From Sphingomonas_D zeicaulis (lineage in GTDB: Bacteria > Pseudomonadota > Alphaproteobacteria > Sphingomonadales > Sphingomonadaceae): DNA of 64,000 bases. Location: NCBI RefSeq assembly GCF_050433225.1, contig NZ_JBNPXQ010000004.1:248001-312000 (forward strand), given 5' to 3'. Below, piece by piece: positions 1 through 8,764 of the stretch. Under the pieces are notes generated by a model. It did no database searches. It was not told where the DNA came from and saw nothing but the letters and a program-made list of their open reading frames with translations. Position numbers and translations under genes: made by a program. Within the stretch, counting starts at the first letter, position 1, and each line of letters opens with the position of its first letter.

Positions 1-567
1 CCGGTTGCGGTCGACGATCGCGGTAAGGTTGCCGAGGCCGCGATGGCCGGCGAACATCGCCGCTTCCCACATGCTGCCTTCCTGCAACTCACCGTCGCCG
101 GTGAGCGCGAACACGCGATAATCAGCCTTGTCGATCTGCGCCGCGACGGCAATGCCGACGGCGACCGGCAGCCCATGGCCGAGCGGACCGGTGTTGGTCT
201 CCACGCCCGGCAGATAGGTGCGGTTGGGGTGGCCGTTGAGGCGCGAGCGCGGGTTCAGATAGGTTTCCAGCTCGGCTTCGGGGAAATAGCCTGCACCCGC
301 TAGCGCGGCATAGAGCGCGCCTGTGCAATGGCCTTTGCTCATCACGAAGCGGTCGCGCGCCGGATCGTTCGGATTGGTGGCGTCATAGCGCAGCACGTCG
401 AAATAAAGCGTGGCGAGAATGTCGGCGGACGACATGTCTCCGCCGGGATGGCCTTGTCCTGCGGCGCGGATCATCGTCAGCGCCGTGCGCCGGATCCAGG
501 TCGCGCGTTTCCGCACGGCGGCAGCCCGCGTTTCATCGCGGTCGTTGAGTTTCGTTTCGCTAGCCAA
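1..567 (-). CDS. Transketolase N-terminal subunit (split type), C-terminal part outside the window
   Basis: The 189 visible residues are the thiamine-diphosphate-binding half of a transketolase, which moves two-carbon units between sugar phosphates. Seen: GHPGG near residue 37, GPLGHGLP, and the GDGELQEG...N metal/ThDP motif close to the window edge. The start is a TTG at 567 with AGGAGG five bases upstream; the ATG at 572 is out of frame. It is transcribed divergently from the sugar ABC operon, so the two may be co-regulated. Split transketolases have a separate C-terminal subunit gene, expected just left of the window. Being split rather than a full-length TktA suggests a dedicated catabolic role; that is inference. 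Confidence 0.9.
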   Translation of the reverse strand, partial: MASETKLNDRDETRAAAVRKRATWIRRTALTMIRAAGQGHPGGDMSSADILATLYFDVLRYDATNPNDPARDRFVMSKGHCTGALYAALAGAGYFPEAELETYLNPRSRLNGHPNRTYLPGVETNTGPLGHGLPVAVGIAVAAQIDKADYRVFALTGDGELQEGSMWEAAMFAGHRGLGNLTAIVDRNR

Positions 568-757
568 GGCATCCTCCTATGCCGCCAGATAACCACGCTC
601 AAGGGTGAGCGCAACGGGTTGTGTTACGCTTTCTTTCGTTTCTTTCCTTTTTTCTCCGTTAGCGTTTCAACTTCGTTTGACATTCGGGCAGCGCCTTGCC
701 TAACCATGGGGCCCCGCCGGCCAATGACGCCCGCTGGGGTTGGAGAAGGTGCCGGTA

Positions 758-1423
758 ATGCAACGAGCCTTGGGCTCTCTCGGATGGGCAGGGACGCGGG
801 CGGCCGCCGCGGGCGTTGCGCTGTGCCTCCTCGCCGGCTGCAAGATCTTGCCCATCGACGAGGCGCGCGCGTTGCGCGAGCGCAGCAGTGGCGCCTTCGA
901 TGCGAAACGCTATGTCGAGACGATCTGGGGTGGTCGTGCGCAGAAGGCGCTGGCTGACAGCGCGATCCCCGTCGAGCGGCTGCGCGCCGAACCGATCGAG
1001 CAGCTCGGCGCCGCACATGGCCGCCGCGCGGGTGAGGGCTCCCCCTGGACCTTCGTCGTCAGCGGGGAAGGGCAGGTCGAGCGCGTCGATCTCGGTCAGC
1101 CGCGCGGCACGGTGGTCGTGCAGACCGCGGTGGGGCCGGCGCTGATCCAGGCCGGGCCGGTGGTCTCGGGCACCACGGTCCGCGACGCGCTGCCTTTCGT
1201 CGCGTTCGATGGCTTTCCAGATCAGATTGCCTTCGCCGAAGTCGGCACCGAACTCACCGAGCGCGCGGTGACGCCGCTGCGCAAGACGTTGGGCGCGCTC
1301 AAGCCCGGTGACCGCATCCGCTTCCTGGGCACGGCCCGTCCGAGCGCGGGTGACGCGCCGCTGGTGGTGACACCGGTTACGGTCGAGCGTGCCGGCGGCG
1401 GCGCCCCGGCAGCGGCGCGATGA
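758..1423 (+). CDS. DUF2291-family lipoprotein linked to sugar ABC transporter
   Basis: This 221-residue protein starts with a signal sequence and lipobox LLAGC (Cys28), so it should be an exported lipoprotein. It matches from memory the DUF2291 family, which is found next to ribose-type ABC transporters; its biochemical role is unknown. The ATG at 758 is preferred over the in-frame TTG at 740 because GGAGAAGG lies at 742-749. Its stop overlaps the ATPase start by four bases (ATGA), placing it first in the operon. An accessory role in substrate capture or transporter assembly is inference. Confidence 0.75.
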   Translation: MQRALGSLGWAGTRAAAAGVALCLLAGCKILPIDEARALRERSSGAFDAKRYVETIWGGRAQKALADSAIPVERLRAEPIEQLGAAHGRRAGEGSPWTFVVSGEGQVERVDLGQPRGTVVVQTAVGPALIQAGPVVSGTTVRDALPFVAFDGFPDQIAFAEVGTELTERAVTPLRKTLGALKPGDRIRFLGTARPSAGDAPLVVTPVTVERAGGGAPAAAR

Positions 1424-2937
1424 TCCGCATCGCCGCGCGCGGCGTCGAAAAGCGGTACGGCGTCGTGCGTGCGCTGAAGGGCGTCGACTTCGACGTCCAT
1501 GCCGGCGCGGTCAATGTGCTGATCGGGGAGAATGGCGCGGGCAAGTCGACCTTGATGCGCATCATCGCCGGGGTCGAGACGCTCGATGGCGGCGAACTGG
1601 TGATCGAGGGCAAGCCGGCGGTGATCCGCTCGGTGCAGGATGCGGCGGCGCACGGCATCGGCATCGTCCACCAGGAACTCAGCCTCTGCCCCAATCTCAG
1701 CGTTACCCAGAACATCTTCCTCGAACGCGTGCTCGGCCGTAGCGTCGCGATCGATCATCGCCGCGAGCGCGAGCGCGCGGTCGAGTTGCTCGCGCGGCTG
1801 GGCGCCACGATCGATCCAGACACGCTGGTCGGCGCGCTGCGCGTCGGCGAGCAGCAGATCGTCGAGATCGCCCGCGCACTCTCCCGCGACGTCTCCGTGC
1901 TGATCCTCGACGAGCCGACCTCCGCGCTGAGCGCCGCCGAGACCGAGCGGCTGTTCCAGGTGGTCGATGAACTGCGCGGCGCCGGCGTCGCGATCATCTA
2001 TATCTCGCACCGGCTGGAGGAGATCGTCCGCATCGGCGATCATGTCACGGTGCTGCGCGACGGCGAACGCGTCGCCTATGCCGAACGCGGCGAATTCTCG
2101 GTCGACTGGATCGTCCATCACATGCTGGGCGGCGCCACGACAGCGCCCAAGCGCACCGCCTGCACGCCGGGCAGCGAGATGCTGGTCGTCACCGATCTCG
2201 AAGTGCCGCGCGCCAACGGCAATCTCGCTGTCGCCGGCGCCAGCCTCAGCGTGCGCTGCGGGGAGATCACCGCGCTTTACGGCCTGCTCGGTGCCGGCCG
2301 CTCCGAACTGTTCGAGGCGATCTGCGGCGCGCTGCCCGCGCGTGGCTCGATCCGCGTCGATGGCGTCGAACTCACCGGCAAATCGCTGCGCCAGCGGTTG
2401 CGCCACGGCGTCCAGTTCGTCGCCGAGGATCGCAAGACCGAGGGGCTGTTCGCCAATTTCTCGGTCGCCCGCAACATGTCCGTCTCGGTGCTCGATCGGC
2501 TGCGGCGGATGGGCTTCCTGTCGGCCGAGCATGAGAGCGGCGCCGTTCGCCCGATGATGGGGCGGATGGGGGTGAAGGCGGCCTCGCCGGATATCGCGAT
2601 CGGCGCGCTTTCGGGCGGCAACCAGCAGAAGGTGCTGATCGGCCGCGCGCTGCTGCCCGGCCCGAAGTTGGTGCTGCTCGACGAGCCCGGTCGCGGCGTC
2701 GACATCGGCGCGCGCGCCGAGATCTTCGAGGTGATGCGCGAACTCGCCGCCGAGGGCATCGCCGTGCTCTTCTCCACCTCCGACCTCGTCGAGGCGATCG
2801 CCGCCGCAGATCGGGTGCTGGTGATGGCGGGCGGCCGCATCACCGACGACATGCCCGCGGAGCAGGCGAGCGAAGACCGGCTGGTCCGCGCCGCCAACGC
2901 GACCGCCCCAATCCCATCAGTCACAGAGGCCGCATGA
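1420..2937 (+). CDS. Sugar ABC transporter ATP-binding protein (RbsA/XylG type)
   Basis: This 505-residue protein has two fused nucleotide-binding domains that power import of a monosaccharide. The first has Walker A GENGAGKST at residues 36-44 and DEPTSAL as Walker B. The second has the degenerate Walker A (GLLGAGRSE) usual in this family, a canonical LSGGNQQKV signature and DEPGRGVDIGA. Length is normal for RbsA, MglA and XylG. It overlaps both neighbours by four bases, so translation is probably coupled. The sugar cannot be read from the sequence. Confidence 0.95.
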   Translation: MIRIAARGVEKRYGVVRALKGVDFDVHAGAVNVLIGENGAGKSTLMRIIAGVETLDGGELVIEGKPAVIRSVQDAAAHGIGIVHQELSLCPNLSVTQNIFLERVLGRSVAIDHRRERERAVELLARLGATIDPDTLVGALRVGEQQIVEIARALSRDVSVLILDEPTSALSAAETERLFQVVDELRGAGVAIIYISHRLEEIVRIGDHVTVLRDGERVAYAERGEFSVDWIVHHMLGGATTAPKRTACTPGSEMLVVTDLEVPRANGNLAVAGASLSVRCGEITALYGLLGAGRSELFEAICGALPARGSIRVDGVELTGKSLRQRLRHGVQFVAEDRKTEGLFANFSVARNMSVSVLDRLRRMGFLSAEHESGAVRPMMGRMGVKAASPDIAIGALSGGNQQKVLIGRALLPGPKLVLLDEPGRGVDIGARAEIFEVMRELAAEGIAVLFSTSDLVEAIAAADRVLVMAGGRITDDMPAEQASEDRLVRAANATAPIPSVTEAA

Positions 2938-3977
2938 CCAGCCCCGCCGAAGCCACCGCCGAACCGGGCGGTTCGCGTCGCCTGCTCAACCTGCTGATCC
3001 GCCTGCGCGCGCTGATCGCGCTGTTCGTCGTGCTCGCCTTCTTCTCGGCGATGGCGCCCAACTTCCTGTCGGTCGCCAACATGCTGATCATGGCGAAGCA
3101 TATCGCGGTGATCGCGATCCTCGGCATCGGCATGACCTATGTCGTGCTGACCGGCGGCATCGATCTTTCGGTGGGATCGATCGCGGGGCTTGGCGGCATG
3201 ATTGCCGGCGCGCTCATCCTCAACGGCATCGAGCTGGGGCCGATGGGCGTCGTCATCTTCCCGTCGATCCCGCTGGTCATCCTGACGGTGGTGCTGATCG
3301 GCGCGGCGATCGGCTTCGCCAACGGCCTGCTGATCACCCGCTTCGGGGTGGCGCCGTTCATCGCCACACTCGGCATGCTCTATGTCGCGCGCGGTGCGGC
3401 GCTGCTGCTCTCGGGCGGCGCGACCTTCCCGAACCTCACCGGCAGCGTCGATTTCGGCAATCAGGGCTTTCCCTTCCTGGGGGCGGGCCGGTTGCTCGGC
3501 GTGCCGTTGCCGGTGCTGATCCTCATCGTGCTCGCGCTGGTCGCCGCCTTCGTCGCCGCCAACACCGCGTTCGGCCGGCGCATCTATGCGGTCGGCGGCA
3601 ATGAACGCGCGGCGATGCTGTCGGGCATCGCGGTGAATCGCGTGAAGATCGCCGCCTATGTGATCTCCGGCGGCTGCGCCGCGCTGGTCGGGCTGATCGT
3701 CGCGTCGGACCTCGTCTCCGCGCATCCCGCCTCGGGCGAGACCTTCGAGCTCAGCGCGATCGCCGCGGTGGTGCTGGGCGGCGCCTCGCTCGCGGGCGGC
3801 CGCGGCACGATCGGCGGCACCTTGATCGGCGCCTGCGTGATCGGCGCGCTGGGCGACGGCATGGTCATGCTGGGGATCAGTGAGTTCTGGCAGATGGTGA
3901 TCAAGGGGGCCGTGATTGTCGGCGCCGTCATGCTAGACCAACTGCAACTCCGCATGTCGCGGGGAAGCTGGAGATGA
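2934..3977 (+). CDS. Sugar ABC transporter permease (RbsC type)
   Basis: This 347-residue, very hydrophobic protein has about eight to ten membrane segments. It contains the family-typical stretches LTGGIDLSVGSIAGL near residue 63 and FGRRIYAVGGNERAAMLSGI in the second half. It forms the inner-membrane channel for the sugar carried by the neighbouring ATPase and binding protein. The start overlaps the ATPase stop by four bases. Family assignment is firm; substrate is unknown. Confidence 0.95.
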   Translation: MTSPAEATAEPGGSRRLLNLLIRLRALIALFVVLAFFSAMAPNFLSVANMLIMAKHIAVIAILGIGMTYVVLTGGIDLSVGSIAGLGGMIAGALILNGIELGPMGVVIFPSIPLVILTVVLIGAAIGFANGLLITRFGVAPFIATLGMLYVARGAALLLSGGATFPNLTGSVDFGNQGFPFLGAGRLLGVPLPVLILIVLALVAAFVAANTAFGRRIYAVGGNERAAMLSGIAVNRVKIAAYVISGGCAALVGLIVASDLVSAHPASGETFELSAIAAVVLGGASLAGGRGTIGGTLIGACVIGALGDGMVMLGISEFWQMVIKGAVIVGAVMLDQLQLRMSRGSWR

Positions 3978-4768
3978 CCATAATGGCGCGAATGAGCGGA
4001 CAGGGCCTGCTCGGCGAAGCACGCCGCATGAAGATCCTCGAATGGCTGCAGGAAGAAGGCAGCGCGCGCGTGCGGGCATTGGCCGAAGCGTTCGGCGTGT
4101 CCGAAGTGACGGTGCGGCAGGATCTGGAGAAGCTTGAGGCCGAAGGCCATATCGTGCGCGAGCATGGCGGCGCCTTCCTCAAATCGGTGCCGCAGCAGGT
4201 GCGCGCGCTGGCGCTGCACCATTTGGTCAACATGGATCCCAAGCGGCGCATCGGCCGCGCGGCGGCGGCGCTGGTGGGCGACAATGAAACGGTGATCCTC
4301 GATTCCGGATCGACCACCACCGAGGTGGCGGCGAACCTCACCGCGCGTGAGGGGATGACGGTGATCACCAACGCGCTCAACATCGCGCTGATGCTGGGCG
4401 GGCTGCCCTCGTTCGAGGTCCATATGCCCGGCGGCCATTTCAAGGCGCCGACCTTGTCGCTGAGCGGGGAACGCTCGGCGGACTATTTCCAGGGACTGTT
4501 CGCCCAGAAACTCTTCCTTGCCACCGCCGCGGTCTCGGTCGAGGCCGGGCTCACCTTCCCCTCACTGTCGGACATCAGCGTGAAGCGCGCGATGACCGAG
4601 GCGGCAGCCGAGGTGATCCTGGTGGCGGACAGCAGCAAGATCGGCCGCCGGTCCTTCTCGGCGCTCGGCCCGATCGCGCTTGTCCACACCTTGGTGACCG
4701 ATGACGGCATCACCGACGAGGATCGGCAGGGCTTCGAGGCAGCCGGCGTGAAAGTGGTGATTGCGTGA
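3974..4768 (+). CDS. DeoR-family transcriptional regulator
   Basis: This 264-residue protein has an N-terminal winged helix-turn-helix (about residues 16-70, with VSEVTVRQDLEKLEAEG) and the DeoR C-terminal sensor domain with LDSGSTTTEVA, the sugar-phosphate-binding loop. DeoR proteins are usually repressors relieved by a phosphorylated sugar intermediate. It lies inside the transporter operon between permease and binding protein, overlapping both by four bases, so it most likely autoregulates this operon and perhaps the divergent transketolase. Confidence 0.93.
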   Translation: MTIMARMSGQGLLGEARRMKILEWLQEEGSARVRALAEAFGVSEVTVRQDLEKLEAEGHIVREHGGAFLKSVPQQVRALALHHLVNMDPKRRIGRAAAALVGDNETVILDSGSTTTEVAANLTAREGMTVITNALNIALMLGGLPSFEVHMPGGHFKAPTLSLSGERSADYFQGLFAQKLFLATAAVSVEAGLTFPSLSDISVKRAMTEAAAEVILVADSSKIGRRSFSALGPIALVHTLVTDDGITDEDRQGFEAAGVKVVIA

Positions 4769-5724
4769 CCGGATTGATGAAACGACCGATCGTCTGGGGC
4801 GCCGCGCTTGTCGTGCTCGCGCTTGCCGCGCTGCTGCTGGTTCCGCGGCAGCAGGGCAGCCGGCTGGTCGTGATCATCACCCCTTCGCTCGACAATCCCT
4901 TCTTCGGGCAGGAAGCGCTGGGTGCCGAGGCGCGCGCCCGCGCGCTTGGCTATGAGACGCTGAAATTCTCGCACGGCGACGACGCGTTCAAGCAGAACGA
5001 GCTGATCGAAACCGCGATCGCGCGCAACGCTGCGGCGATCATCCTCGACAATGCCGGCGCGGACGCCAGCGTCGCGGCGGTGCTGAAGGCCAAGGCTGCG
5101 GGCGTGCCGAGCTTCCTGATCGATCGCGAGATCTCCAGCCGCGGCGCCGCGGTGAGCCAGATCGTCTCGAACAATTATCAGGGTGCGACATTGGGCGGCG
5201 AGAGCTTCGCCGAGGCGATGGGCGGCGCCGGCGACTATGCGGAGCTGGTGGGCAAGGAATCGGATACCAACGCCTCGATCCGCTCCAAGGGCTATCATTC
5301 GGTGCTGGATCGCTATCCCGGGCTCAAGCTGGTCTCGCGCCAGAGCGCCAACTGGGATCAGGCGCAGGCCTTCACCGTCACCCAGTCGATCCTGCAGGCG
5401 CACCCCAATGTGAAGGGGATCATCGCCGGCAACGACACGATGGCGCTGGGTGCTGTCGCCGCGCTGGAAAGCGCCGGCCGCCGCGACGTCGTCGTGGTCG
5501 GGTTCGACGGATCCAACGATGCGCGCGATGCGATCCTCGCCGGGCGGATGCACGCCACCGTGCTGCAGCCGGCGTTTCGCCAGGCGCAATATGCGGTCGA
5601 ACTGGCCGACCGCTACCTCAAGACCGGAAGCACCGGGCAGCCCGAAAAGCAGCTGATGGAGTGCTTCCTGATCACGCGTGACAATGCGCGCACCCTCAAG
5701 GACTTCGCCCTCACCGGGCGCTGA
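4765..5724 (+). CDS. Periplasmic sugar-binding protein (RbsB-like)
   Basis: This 319-residue type I periplasmic binding protein contains TPSLDNPFFGQE, IDREI, AGNDTMALGA and VVGFDGSNDA, all typical of ribose-type binding proteins. It should deliver the sugar to the ABC importer. The GTG at 4765 overlaps the DeoR stop (GTGA); the ATG at 4777 is an alternative start. The N-terminus is one hydrophobic segment with neither an obvious signal-peptidase site nor a lipobox cysteine, so the protein may stay membrane-anchored. Confidence 0.9.
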   Translation: MTGLMKRPIVWGAALVVLALAALLLVPRQQGSRLVVIITPSLDNPFFGQEALGAEARARALGYETLKFSHGDDAFKQNELIETAIARNAAAIILDNAGADASVAAVLKAKAAGVPSFLIDREISSRGAAVSQIVSNNYQGATLGGESFAEAMGGAGDYAELVGKESDTNASIRSKGYHSVLDRYPGLKLVSRQSANWDQAQAFTVTQSILQAHPNVKGIIAGNDTMALGAVAALESAGRRDVVVVGFDGSNDARDAILAGRMHATVLQPAFRQAQYAVELADRYLKTGSTGQPEKQLMECFLITRDNARTLKDFALTGR

Positions 5725-5738
5725 CGGAAAGGAACAGG

Positions 5739-6725
5739 ATGATGGCGAGCGAACAGAAGTTCGGCGCAGGGATCTGGCATTTCGCGACCTATGTCGATCG
5801 CTATGCCACCGATGGCTATGGCCCCCCGCGCAGCCTGATCGAGATGATCGATCTGGCGGGTTCGGTGGGCGACCTTTCGGTGGTCGACATCAACTATCCG
5901 TTCGCGGATCCCACGCTCAGCCTCGACGCGGTGGGCGAGGCGCTCAAGCGCAACAAGCTGGAAGTCATCGGCATCACGCCGGAGATCTACACCCGCGAAT
6001 TCTCCAAGGGCGCCTTCACTAACCCCGATGCCGGCGTGCGCCGCCGCGCCAATGAGCTGATCAACGACGCCGCCAACGTCGTCCGCCGCTTCGGCGCCAA
6101 ATATGTGAAGCTGTGGCCGGGGCAGGATGGCTGGGACTATCCGTTCCAGGTCGATCATGGCGACATCTGGCGCAAGAGCCTCGATGGCGTCGGCGAACTC
6201 GCGCAGCAGAACCCCGATCTGCAGTTCGTGATCGAGTACAAGCCGCGCGAGCCGCGCAACCATATGAGCTTCGACAGCGTCGCGCGCACCTTGCTCGGCA
6301 TCGAGAAGATCGGCCTGCCCAATGTCGGCATCCTGCTCGACTTCGGCCACTCGCTCTATGGCGGCGAATCGCCCGCGGACGCGGCGCAGCTCGCGATCGA
6401 CTATGGCCGCCTGTTCGGCATGGACGTGAACGACAATCTGCGTGGCTGGGACGACGACATGATCGCCGGCTCGGTCCACCCGATCGAGCTGTTCGAATTC
6501 TTCTACACGCTGCGCCGGAACAATTGGGAAGGCGTGTGGCAGCTCGACCAGTTTCCGTTCCGCGAAGACAGCGTGAAAGCGGCGAAGAGCGCGATCGGTT
6601 TCCTCAAGCGCATCGAACGCGCGCTCGACCGGCTCGACTTCGACGCGATGCGCGCCGCGCAGGCGAAGCAGGACGCGGTGACCGCGCTCAACCTCGCCCG
6701 CGGCGCGCTGTTCGGCGGGGAGTGA
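5739..6725 (+). CDS. Sugar phosphate isomerase/epimerase-like TIM-barrel protein
   Basis: This 328-residue protein has a xylose-isomerase-like TIM-barrel pattern. Candidate metal ligands and acid/base residues lie in FVIEYKPREPRNH, LLDFGHS and GMDVNDN. It is 14 bases after the binding protein, behind an AAAGGA ribosome site, so it is the last gene of the transport operon. It probably isomerises or epimerises the imported sugar before entry into the pentose phosphate route via transketolase. The exact substrate is unknown. Confidence 0.85.
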   Translation: MMASEQKFGAGIWHFATYVDRYATDGYGPPRSLIEMIDLAGSVGDLSVVDINYPFADPTLSLDAVGEALKRNKLEVIGITPEIYTREFSKGAFTNPDAGVRRRANELINDAANVVRRFGAKYVKLWPGQDGWDYPFQVDHGDIWRKSLDGVGELAQQNPDLQFVIEYKPREPRNHMSFDSVARTLLGIEKIGLPNVGILLDFGHSLYGGESPADAAQLAIDYGRLFGMDVNDNLRGWDDDMIAGSVHPIELFEFFYTLRRNNWEGVWQLDQFPFREDSVKAAKSAIGFLKRIERALDRLDFDAMRAAQAKQDAVTALNLARGALFGGE

Positions 6726-6734
6726 AAGCCTGGT

Positions 6735-6767
6735 TTTTCCTCCCCGAGCAGAGCTCGGGGAGGAAAA
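6735..6767. terminator. Perfect 15-bp hairpin between convergent genes
   Basis: TTTTCCTCCCCGAGC at 6735-6749 and its exact complement at 6753-6767 flank a three-base loop. It sits between the stops of the isomerase and the convergent dehydrogenase and probably ends both transcripts. The T and A tracts are part of the stem rather than a free 3' U tract, so this is not a textbook intrinsic terminator. Confidence 0.6.
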
Positions 6768-7853
6768 TTACTGCACCCCAATCTCGTCCAGCATCACCGC
6801 GCGCCCTTCCTGTGCGGACAGTTCCGCCGCAGCGCCGATCGCCACTGCCTTCAGCCCGTCGCGGGCGGTAACCTCGACCGGGCCTTCGCCGCGCACCGCG
6901 CGGGCGAAGGCTTCGTGCTGGTGGAAGGTCGCGCCATGGTGCGATCCCGCTGCGAGCACCGCCGCATCGACATCCACCATCTCGCGCTCGACCTGCTTGG
7001 GCGCCAGGAAGGGCACGCGTGGTGAGAAGACCAGCTCGCCCGGCGGCACCAGCACGTCGAGCCGCGCCTTGTCTCCTGTCGCGCTCACTTCCTCCTGATG
7101 CTCGGCGCCCTCGGCGAACATGCACAGGTCCAGCATCGCGCGCACGCCATTGGCGAAGTCGACGACGGTGTAGCTGTTGTCGATGATGTCGGGGCGCTCG
7201 CCGCCATAGCGCTCATCGAGATGGTTCACGTCCATCGCGCCCGAACAATAGACGCGCACCGCCTCGCTCTGGACGATCAGCCGCATCAGATCGAAGAAAT
7301 GGCAGCATTTTTCCACCATCGTGCCGCCGGTGTTGCGCGAGAAGCGGTTCCAGTCGCCGACCTTGTGGAGGAAGGGGAAGCGGTGCTCGCGCATCGCCAG
7401 CATCTGCAGCCGGCCGACGCGGCCGCCATGCACGTCGCTGACGAAGCGGCGCATCGGCGGCATGTAGCGATATTCCATGCCGGTCCAGAAGGGCCGGGCA
7501 TAATCGTCGGTGCGCTCGGCAATCCAGCGCGCATCCTCGATCGTGGTCGCCAGCGGCTTTTCGCACAGGATGGCAAGGCCTCGGTCGAGCAGCGGCACCA
7601 GCACGTCGCGGTGGGTGTTGTTGGGGGATGCGATGACGACCGCGTCGACTTCGCCCTTCTCCGCCAGTTCCTCGGCGTTGCGGAAGCGGGCCGGGCGTTC
7701 GTCGCCCAGCGCCGCGTCCGCCCAGCCGAGCGAGGCCTCGACGGGATCGGCGATCGCGGTGATTCGCGCGCCGGGGATGAGGAGGATGTTGCGGATATGC
7801 TCGCAGCCCATCATGCCGGTGCCGACGATGCCGTAGCGGATTGTCTCTGCCAT
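6768..7853 (-). CDS. Gfo/Idh/MocA-family NAD(P)-dependent oxidoreductase
   Basis: This 361-residue protein has an N-terminal Rossmann fold with GIVGTGMMGCEH (residues 8-19), CEKPLATT as the family's EKP motif, and the usual C-terminal alpha/beta domain. These enzymes oxidise or reduce sugars and inositols with NAD(P). It converges with the isomerase operon and diverges from an aldo/keto reductase 23 bases away. Action on the same sugar as the importer is plausible but inferred. Confidence 0.92.
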   Translation of the reverse strand: MAETIRYGIVGTGMMGCEHIRNILLIPGARITAIADPVEASLGWADAALGDERPARFRNAEELAEKGEVDAVVIASPNNTHRDVLVPLLDRGLAILCEKPLATTIEDARWIAERTDDYARPFWTGMEYRYMPPMRRFVSDVHGGRVGRLQMLAMREHRFPFLHKVGDWNRFSRNTGGTMVEKCCHFFDLMRLIVQSEAVRVYCSGAMDVNHLDERYGGERPDIIDNSYTVVDFANGVRAMLDLCMFAEGAEHQEEVSATGDKARLDVLVPPGELVFSPRVPFLAPKQVEREMVDVDAAVLAAGSHHGATFHQHEAFARAVRGEGPVEVTARDGLKAVAIGAAAELSAQEGRAVMLDEIGVQ

Positions 7854-7876
7854 CTTGCCTGTGCCAATGCTTGGGG

Positions 7877-8764
7877 ATGAGCCCCCTTACTCCCGATCCC
7901 GTACCGCTCGGCAAGAGCGGATTGTCGATTGCCCCGATCGGATGGGGCATGTGGCGCTTCGCCGGCGATGATGTGAGCGCGGCGCGCGCCCGCATCGAGG
8001 CGGCGCTGGAGGTCGGCATCGACTTCTTCGATACCGCCGACGTCTATGGTCCCGACAATGGCGAGCCGTTCGGCGCGGCCGAGGCGCTGCTGGGGCGGGT
8101 GTTGGCGGAGGCACCGGAACTGCGCGACCGCCTGACGCTTGCCACCAAGGGCGGCATCATTCCCGGCGTGCCCTATGATTCGAGTGCGGCCTATCTGGAA
8201 GCGGCGCTGGACGCGTCGCTCAAGCGGATGGGCACCGATCATGTCGAGCTGTGGCAGGTCCACCGGCCGGACATGCTGACACATCCCGCCGAACTGGCTC
8301 GCACGCTCGAGCGGATGGTGGCTTCGGCCAAGGTGCGGTGCGTGGGCGTCTCCAACTTCACGCCGGCGCAGATCCGTGCGCTGCAGGCGCATCTGCCCTT
8401 CGCACTGGCGACGACGCAGCCGCAATTCTCGCCGCTGCACACCCAGCCGCTGTGGGATGGCGAACTCGATCTCGCGATGGAACTGGGCCTTGCCGTGCTG
8501 GCCTGGTCCCCCTTGGGCGGCGGCCGGCTGTCGGGCGAAGGGGCGGTCGCGGCGCTGCTCGATGCCAAGGCGGCGGAGGCCGGCGTTTCGCGCGCCGCTG
8601 CGGCCTATGCCTGGATCATGGCGCATCCGGCGCGGCCGGTGCCGATCGTCGGGAGCCAGCAGCCCGATCGCATCCGCGAGGCGGCGGACGCGTTCAGGCT
8701 GCAATGGAGCCGCTCCGAATGGTATGCGGTGGTCGAGGCGTCGACGGGGCAGCGGCTGCCATGA
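7877..8764 (+). CDS. Aldo/keto reductase
   Basis: This is an NADPH-dependent (beta/alpha)8 oxidoreductase of about 295 residues. The tetrad is visible: Asp and Tyr in DTADVYG, Lys in LATKGG, His in WQVHRPD. The ATG at 7877 (GMSPLTPDPVPLG) is preferred to the in-frame 7841 codon, which would overlap the divergent dehydrogenase. The stop overlaps the next start (ATGA), giving an operon with the flavin monooxygenase. Confidence 0.88.
   Translation: MSPLTPDPVPLGKSGLSIAPIGWGMWRFAGDDVSAARARIEAALEVGIDFFDTADVYGPDNGEPFGAAEALLGRVLAEAPELRDRLTLATKGGIIPGVPYDSSAAYLEAALDASLKRMGTDHVELWQVHRPDMLTHPAELARTLERMVASAKVRCVGVSNFTPAQIRALQAHLPFALATTQPQFSPLHTQPLWDGELDLAMELGLAVLAWSPLGGGRLSGEGAVAALLDAKAAEAGVSRAAAAYAWIMAHPARPVPIVGSQQPDRIREAADAFRLQWSRSEWYAVVEASTGQRLP

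Noticed and set aside
6735..6767. Classic rho-independent terminator
   Set aside because: The hairpin is perfect but the T and A tracts are inside the stem, with no U tract 3' of it on either strand; kept as a hairpin with reduced confidence.
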